From assembly GCA_016928755.1 (NCBI GenBank), contig JAFGKB010000050.1, positions 1 through 14,061 on the forward strand: a stretch of DNA of 14,061 bases, written 5' to 3'. Below, in pieces: positions 13,666-14,061 of this stretch. Position 1 is the stretch's first letter. Every line of letters starts with the position of its first letter. The translations under genes were made by a program, and so were the position numbers. The notes under the pieces are model-generated. The model searched no databases. It was not told the origin of the DNA and worked only from the letters and a program-made list of their open reading frames with translations. This DNA comes from Anaerolineae bacterium (lineage in GTDB: Bacteria > Chloroflexota > Anaerolineae > B4-G1 > SLSP01).

Positions 13666-14061
13666 ATGACACTTTTACCTGCAAATCCCCCGGATACGGG
13701 TTCCGCTAATGATACACTTAGCCAACAATTATCGGAGCTGCCTGCTTTTCGCGCGTTCTTGCGCGCCGTAGAAGCGCGTTTCTATGCTAACTTGCCTATG
13801 CCTGAGCCGGTCCTTGACTTGGGCTGTGGTGATGGGCACTTTACCTCGGTGGCCTTTCCCCAGGGCTTAGAAGTTGGGCTGGACCCCTGGTGGCCTCCAT
13901 TGCGTGAAACCCGCCAGCGCGGCCTTTATAAACAGCTTATATGTGGTGTTGGGGCGGGGCTTCCATTTCCCAGTGACCATTTTAATACGGTGGTCAGTAA
14001 TTCGGTCTTGGAACATATTGCCGATGTCGAACCGGTTATACCAGAGGTTGCCCGCGTCTTG
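13666..14061 (+). CDS. Class I SAM-dependent methyltransferase, N-terminal part (cut by window edge)
   Basis: The open frame runs 132 codons to the right edge with no stop. It shows the SAM-binding motif I VLDLGCGDGHF at about residues 49-59, an acidic motif II (VGLDPW) at about 70-75, and LPFPSDHFNTVVSNSVLEHI near 101-120, which matches the post-motif III pattern of Methyltransf_11-type enzymes. The acceptor substrate is not deducible. AGGA (13651-13654) overlaps the lipoprotein's TAG stop and lies 11 nt before the ATG; another ATG at 13658 closes at once. The 13-nt gap suggests co-transcription with the lipoprotein. Confidence 0.87.
   Translation, partial: MTLLPANPPDTGSANDTLSQQLSELPAFRAFLRAVEARFYANLPMPEPVLDLGCGDGHFTSVAFPQGLEVGLDPWWPPLRETRQRGLYKQLICGVGAGLPFPSDHFNTVVSNSVLEHIADVEPVIPEVARVL

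Noticed and set aside
1..14061. CRISPR arrays, tRNA or rRNA genes, insertion sequences
   Set aside because: Reading both strands I saw no regularly spaced direct repeats with unique spacers, no tRNA-like cloverleaf or rRNA sequence in the gaps, and no transposase.

Overview
The window comes from a bacterial chromosome of moderate GC content. The secreted lipoprotein near the right end has a Thr/Pro linker of the kind common in Anaerolineae (Chloroflexota). That is the only taxonomic hint I can use, so the assignment is tentative. Ten genes read leftwards (- strand) from about 12.1 kb to the left edge, and two read rightwards (+ strand) from about 12.4 kb to the right edge. The two groups diverge from an intergenic region at 12.10-12.39 kb.

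The leftward genes form what looks like a catabolic locus for purine- or ureide-type nitrogen compounds, in four probable transcription units. (1) A GntR/UTRA regulator with a perfect consensus promoter whose spacer is an inverted repeat, followed by its own terminator. (2) Two different carbamoyltransferases: one ATCase-like but lacking aspartate-recognition residues, the other a knotted YgeW-type enzyme ending at a long hairpin. (3) Carbamate kinase, a threonine synthase-like PLP enzyme, a small VanZ-like membrane protein and a 490-residue fold-type-II PLP enzyme, ending at an 11-bp-stem terminator. (4) A membrane GT2 glycosyltransferase, a fused FAD/[2Fe-2S] xanthine dehydrogenase subunit, a 578-residue protein with a nucleoside-phosphorylase-like C-terminal half, and the first 38 codons of the molybdenum subunit of the same dehydrogenase at the left edge.

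The likely logic, which is inference, is as follows. A nucleoside or purine base is released and oxidised by the molybdenum hydroxylase. The ring-opened ureido compounds give up carbamoyl groups to phosphate through the carbamoyltransferases. Carbamate kinase turns carbamoyl phosphate into ATP, CO2 and ammonia, and PLP lyases deaminate the remaining amino acid. The gene content resembles the ygeW-ygeX-arcC-xdh (ssnA/hyuA) urate/purine clusters of anaerobes. Differences here are a second carbamoyltransferase, two PLP enzymes, a fused Xdh subunit and a phosphorylase-like fusion. No hydrolase (hyuA, ssnA, ygeY) is visible inside the window.

The divergent intergenic region at 12.10-12.39 kb holds three DnaA-box-like 9-mers in the same orientation at exactly 21-bp intervals. 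They sit where gene direction and apparent strand composition both switch. This is either a replication-origin-type element or a DnaA-responsive regulatory site. To its right are a secreted lipoprotein of unknown function and a class I SAM methyltransferase cut by the window edge. The other long gene-free stretch (8.86-9.25 kb) holds a 17-bp inverted repeat, a possible + strand micro-ORF and a long terminator-like hairpin.
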